A stretch of DNA of 8,383 bases, taken from positions 1 to 8,383 of the forward strand of contig JAJYJF010000075.1 in NCBI GenBank assembly GCA_021796375.1, read 5' to 3'. Below, piece after piece: positions 5,903 to 8,383 of the stretch. The DNA comes from Chloroflexota bacterium. Its GTDB lineage: Bacteria; Chloroflexota; Anaerolineae; Anaerolineales; Anaerolineaceae. Made by a program: the position numbers and the translations under genes. Below the pieces are notes generated by a model. It saw only the letters and a list, made by a program, of their open reading frames with translations. It did not search any database and was not told the origin of the DNA. Numbering within the stretch: the stretch's first letter is position 1; each line of letters begins with the position of its first letter.

Positions 5903-6379
5903 TCAGGCGGTGGGCGAGATTTCTTTCAAAGCCGCGAGCACCTCCTGGCTGTGCTGGGCCGGCTTGACATTCTCGAAGACGCGCGCGATCATCCCATCCG
6001 GACTGATCAAAAACGTCGTCCGCATAACCCCGAAATATTCCCGCCCCATCATCTTTTTCAACCCCCAGACGCCGTACTGCTCGCAAACCAGGTGGTCTTC
6101 ATCGGACAGGAGTTTGAACGGAAGCTGGTATTTGCTCTGAAAGCGGCTGTGCGAGCGGGATGAATCCGGGCTGATCCCCAGGATAACCACGCCGGCCGGC
6201 TGGTAGGCGCTGTAATCGTCGCGGAAATTGCAGGCTTCCGTGGTGCATCCGGGGGTATCATCTTTCGGGTAGAAGTACAGCACCACCGGGCGGCCGAGAT
6301 ATTCTTTCAGCTCGTGGGGCTCTCCATTTTCATCCGCGAGCTTGAAGTTTGGGGCTGGAATCCCTGATGGAATTGGCAT
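5903..6379 (-). CDS. bcp: Thioredoxin-dependent thiol peroxidase Bcp (peroxiredoxin)
   Basis: A 158-residue cytoplasmic peroxiredoxin of the Bcp/PrxQ group, which reduces H2O2 and organic hydroperoxides using thioredoxin. Visible features are PNFKLADENGEPHELKEYLG (10-29), the active site YFYPKDDTPGCTTEAC (35-50) with peroxidatic Cys45 and likely resolving Cys50 (the E. coli Bcp pattern), GVVILGISPDS (63-73), LLSDEDHLVCEQYGVWG (90-106) and TTFLISPDG (121-129). Length is normal for the family. The ATG at 6379 has a strong AAGGAGG ribosome site 4 nt upstream. The frame stays open upstream to 6667, but that part overlaps the preceding gene and shows no family similarity. It lies 103 bp behind the receiver-like gene on the same strand and may have its own promoter in that gap. 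A detoxifying role fits an aerobic or microaerobic setting. Confidence 0.97.
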   Translation of the reverse strand: MPIPSGIPAPNFKLADENGEPHELKEYLGRPVVLYFYPKDDTPGCTTEACNFRDDYSAYQPAGVVILGISPDSSRSHSRFQSKYQLPFKLLSDEDHLVCEQYGVWGLKKMMGREYFGVMRTTFLISPDGMIARVFENVKPAQHSQEVLAALKEISPTA

Positions 6380-6482
6380 ATTTCCTCCTTCGGTATGGTC
6401 GGTACGATCTCCCCGCTCCTGCGCTGCCCCGCCGGCCCCCGGGACGGATCGAGCGCAGGCTGGTCCTCGCGCATCGAGCGGA
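6380..6482 (-). other. Gap before bcp with an 8-bp hairpin
   Basis: CCTGCGCT (6418-6425) pairs with AGCGCAGG (6452-6459), and the GC-rich loop can fold further. ATCGAGCG occurs twice (6448-6455 and 6473-6480). TACCGA is repeated on the minus strand just upstream of the bcp ribosome site. The hairpin could end or attenuate the moeA transcript before bcp. No clear promoter boxes are seen. Confidence 0.35.
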
Positions 6483-6854
6483 CTAAACGACCCCCGCCTT
6501 TTGCAGCGCCCGTTCCACCGCGTCCAGCGGGGCCGGCCGGGGAACGATATCGAGAATCCCTGCCCGTGGAAATTTTCCGGGCGCGTCGAGGTGGCAGTTG
6601 TCGACCACCAGGACGACCGGGATGGAAGCCAGTGCGCTTTCCCCCTGCAAGAACTCGAGGAACTCAACCCCTTCGCCTTCCCCCGCCGCCTGCGAGCAGG
6701 CTAAGAAGATCAGATCCGGGGTGCTGTCCGCCAGGGTAAGCAGAGCCGCGTGGGCGTTAAATGCTGGCCGGGCCGAGACATCCAGCAGTTTCAGCAGTTG
6801 GCACAGGGATTCACAGGTTGGCGGGTCCCCATCGATGACCAGCGCGGTTGCCAT
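6483..6854 (-). CDS. Single-domain degenerate receiver (pseudo-receiver) coupled to moeA
   Basis: A 123-residue protein made of one receiver-like domain and nothing else. The first strand ALVIDGDPPTCESLCQLL (4-21) resembles VLVVDDDP, with the acidic cluster reduced to Asp8 and Asp10 around Gly9. The strand-3 segment PDLIFLACSQ (46-55) has Ala52 where the phospho-acceptor Asp belongs. The strand-5 motif reads DIVPRPAPLDAVERAL (102-117), with Arg at the usual Lys of Lys-Pro. It therefore should not be phosphorylated in the ordinary way. Cysteines stand at 14, 18, 53 and 87, which is unusual for a receiver and leaves open thiol chemistry or metal binding (speculative). The ATG at 6854 lies 3 bp after the moeA stop, with GAGTGAGG upstream overlapping that stop, so translation is coupled. 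Co-expression points to a role near molybdenum-cofactor synthesis, but none can be assigned. Confidence 0.82.
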   Translation of the reverse strand: MATALVIDGDPPTCESLCQLLKLLDVSARPAFNAHAALLTLADSTPDLIFLACSQAAGEGEGVEFLEFLQGESALASIPVVLVVDNCHLDAPGKFPRAGILDIVPRPAPLDAVERALQKAGVV

Positions 6855-6857
6855 ACC

Positions 6858-8383
6858 TCACTCCAGTTCGCTGAAAGCCCCCATCCGGCTGGTATCGTAG
6901 CCGGGCATGCGAGACACTTCGGCACGAAATGCCGGATCGGCGGCGAGCTCAAAAAGCGGTTCCAGCAGGCGGCTTTGCGCCGCATCGGCGGTGATGACCA
7001 GGTCATACTGCTCGTCGAACAGGGGGATAAAATCGAGTCCCAGAGCCTGGGCTGCGGCCGTGATCCCCAACCCGCAATCCGCTCGACCCGATTTCACCGC
7101 TGCAGCGACCGCCAGGTGCGTATACTCTTCATGATTGTAACCCCGAACGGATTCGGGCGCAAAACCGAGCCGCTGCAGGTGATAATCCAGGAGGACGCGC
7201 GTCCCGGCGCCCCGCTGGCGGTTGACGAAGGAGACATCTGGGCGGATCAAATCGGCCAGGGTCGTGATCTTCTTTGGGTTCCCCGGCCTGACCAGCAGCC
7301 CCTGCGTTCGCCCGACCCAGTGCATCAGCTTCACCGGCGCCCCCGGCAGGTACTCGTGGATAGCCGCCAGGTTGTATTCCCCGGTTGAGGGATCCAGCAG
7401 ATGGCAGCCGCCCAGGTGCGCCTCCCCGCGGCGGATGGCGACCAGCCCGCCCAGGCTGCCGACGTTCGCGGAGACCAGCCGGCGCCCCTTCGCCGCCATG
7501 AACTGCGCCAGCACGTCCAGGGTGAGGTCGTGCGAGCCGACCGCGAAGATGGTCCGGTCAAGCTCCGCCGGCGGAGTATACAGCTGGACCCTGACCCGGC
7601 TGCCGGCTTCGAGCCCCTGGGTCCCGCGCGGGATCACCACGATCCCATCGGCCCGGACCAGGGAGGTGATCACCCCCGCTCCTCTAGCCAGCGGGGCAGC
7701 CAGGGTGCGCGCTCCCACCCGCCCGACCGCCACGCGGAGGTAATCGTCATCGCCCGCCGGGGAGGTGATCTTGCGCGTCAGCTCCGCCTCCACCACTGGA
7801 GCTTCCGCGACAGCTTTTCCTTGCCAGCGCGCGAGCAGCGGCAGGATAAAAATCTCACCGGTCAGGGCGGCCGATACCGGATAGCCGGGAACGCCGACGA
7901 TCGGGACCTGGACCTGCGGCTTCGACCCCTCCCCTTTGCGGCGGATCATGCCCAGGATCACCGGGTGCCCGGGACGGACGGCCACCCCGTGGACGAGCAG
8001 CGTCCCAAGCTCCTGGACGACGCGCGCTGAAAAGTCTTCCGACCCGGCGGACGACCCGGCGTTCAGCAGGATGAGGTCGTTTTCCTGCGCGGCGGCGCTG
8101 ACGGTGCCGCACAGATCCGCGAAAACGTCGCTGGTGATCGGGTACCGCCTGGCCGCGCCGCCCCAGGAACGGACCTGCGCCGCCAGGACGATCGAGTTCA
8201 TCTCGATGATTTCCCCCGCTTGTGGCGGCTTCCCCACCGGGACCAGCTCGTCGCCGGTCGGGATGACCGCGACGCGCGGCGTGCGGAAGACCTCCACGGT
8301 CGCAGCTCCGCTCGCCGCCAAGGCGCCCAGGTCGACCGGCCGCAGTACCTGCCCGCCGGGGAGGACCAGCTGGGTGGCGACGA
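6858..8383 (-). CDS. moeA: MoeA molybdopterin molybdenumtransferase fused to a PBP-like domain, N-terminus beyond the window
   Basis: MoeA inserts molybdenum into adenylylated molybdopterin in the cytoplasm. The frame is open from the right edge, giving 507 residues in the window (numbered from the first complete codon). ATQLVLPGGQVLRPVDLGAL (2-21) precedes the MogA-like domain, shown by RVAVIPTGDELV (36-47), ILLNAGSSAGSEDF (104-117), RPGHPVILG (136-144) and VGVPGYPVSAALTG (162-175). MoeA domain IV follows (about 195-270). The rest (about 275-500, nt 7561-6880) resembles the PBP_like domain PF12727: AVGSHDLTLDVLAQFM (280-295), VSANVGSLGGLVAIRRGEAH (303-322), FVNRQRGAGTRVLLDYHL (385-402), GYNHEEYTHLAVAAAVKSGR (414-433) and ADCGLGITAAAQALGLDFIP (434-453). 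Such fusions are known in archaea and several bacteria; the ligand of the extra domain is unproven, molybdate or cofactor being plausible. Any start inside the window (for example TTG at 8321) would cut the MoeA core. A receiver-like gene follows 3 bp downstream. Confidence 0.94.
   Translation of the reverse strand, partial: VATQLVLPGGQVLRPVDLGALAASGAATVEVFRTPRVAVIPTGDELVPVGKPPQAGEIIEMNSIVLAAQVRSWGGAARRYPITSDVFADLCGTVSAAAQENDLILLNAGSSAGSEDFSARVVQELGTLLVHGVAVRPGHPVILGMIRRKGEGSKPQVQVPIVGVPGYPVSAALTGEIFILPLLARWQGKAVAEAPVVEAELTRKITSPAGDDDYLRVAVGRVGARTLAAPLARGAGVITSLVRADGIVVIPRGTQGLEAGSRVRVQLYTPPAELDRTIFAVGSHDLTLDVLAQFMAAKGRRLVSANVGSLGGLVAIRRGEAHLGGCHLLDPSTGEYNLAAIHEYLPGAPVKLMHWVGRTQGLLVRPGNPKKITTLADLIRPDVSFVNRQRGAGTRVLLDYHLQRLGFAPESVRGYNHEEYTHLAVAAAVKSGRADCGLGITAAAQALGLDFIPLFDEQYDLVITADAAQSRLLEPLFELAADPAFRAEVSRMPGYDTSRMGAFSELE

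Noticed and set aside
6380..6667. Upstream extension of the bcp frame to give a 254-residue protein
   Set aside because: The extra 96 residues overlap the receiver-like gene, are low-complexity Arg/Ser/Pro rich, and the internal ATG at 6379 has a strong AAGGAGG site and matches the family N-terminus.
6858..8321. MoeA starting at TTG 8321
   Set aside because: The frame continues without a stop to the window edge, and the extra residues (LVLPGGQVLRPVDLG) match MoeA, so the real start is outside.
1..8383. CRISPR array, insertion sequence, prophage or integration site
   Set aside because: No regularly spaced repeats, transposase or integrase, and no terminal inverted repeats were seen.

Overview
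The window is about 8.4 kb of GC-rich, densely coded bacterial DNA. It carries parts of respiratory and redox gene sets: heme-copper oxidase assembly, a two-component system, an Rrf2-type Fe-S regulator, a Bcp peroxiredoxin and molybdenum-cofactor synthesis. The combination of CtaA/SURF1, a NarX-like kinase with GAF domains and a MoeA fused to a periplasmic-binding-protein-like domain fits a Chloroflexota (Anaerolineae-type) genome. That assignment is inference from gene style; nothing here is a phylogenetic marker.

Layout, left to right. Positions 1-2117 are a minus-strand unit read from right to left: a small degenerate receiver-like protein (1689-2117), a SURF1 family protein (861-1682), and heme A synthase CtaA (starts at 822, runs off the left edge). 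A 252-bp gap (2130-2381) holds a candidate promoter flanked by GGTTAA/TTAACC repeats and several hairpins. Next, also on the minus strand, is a two-component pair: a membrane sensor kinase with two GAF domains (3029-4870) overlapping by 4 nt with its NarL/LuxR-type response regulator (2382-3032). A 409-bp divergent control region (4871-5279) separates the kinase from a plus-strand Rrf2 regulator gene (5280-5750) and contains promoter-like boxes, palindromes and AATATT repeats. A 13-bp perfect hairpin (5802-5832) lies between rrf2 and the convergent bcp gene (5903-6379). The right end is again minus strand: moeA-PBP fusion (from beyond the right edge to 6858), a second degenerate receiver (6483-6854) three bases behind it, a 103-bp gap, then bcp.

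How the genes may work together (inference): the first GAF domain of the kinase has four cysteines that could hold an Fe-S cluster or metal. The divergently transcribed Rrf2 protein retains only two of the usual three cluster cysteines. The neighbouring genes build the heme-A-type terminal oxidase and detoxify peroxide. This reads as a small island for sensing oxygen or redox state and adjusting aerobic respiration. Two unrelated single-domain receivers lacking essential phosphorylation residues sit inside the assembly and cofactor units and are the least explained proteins here.
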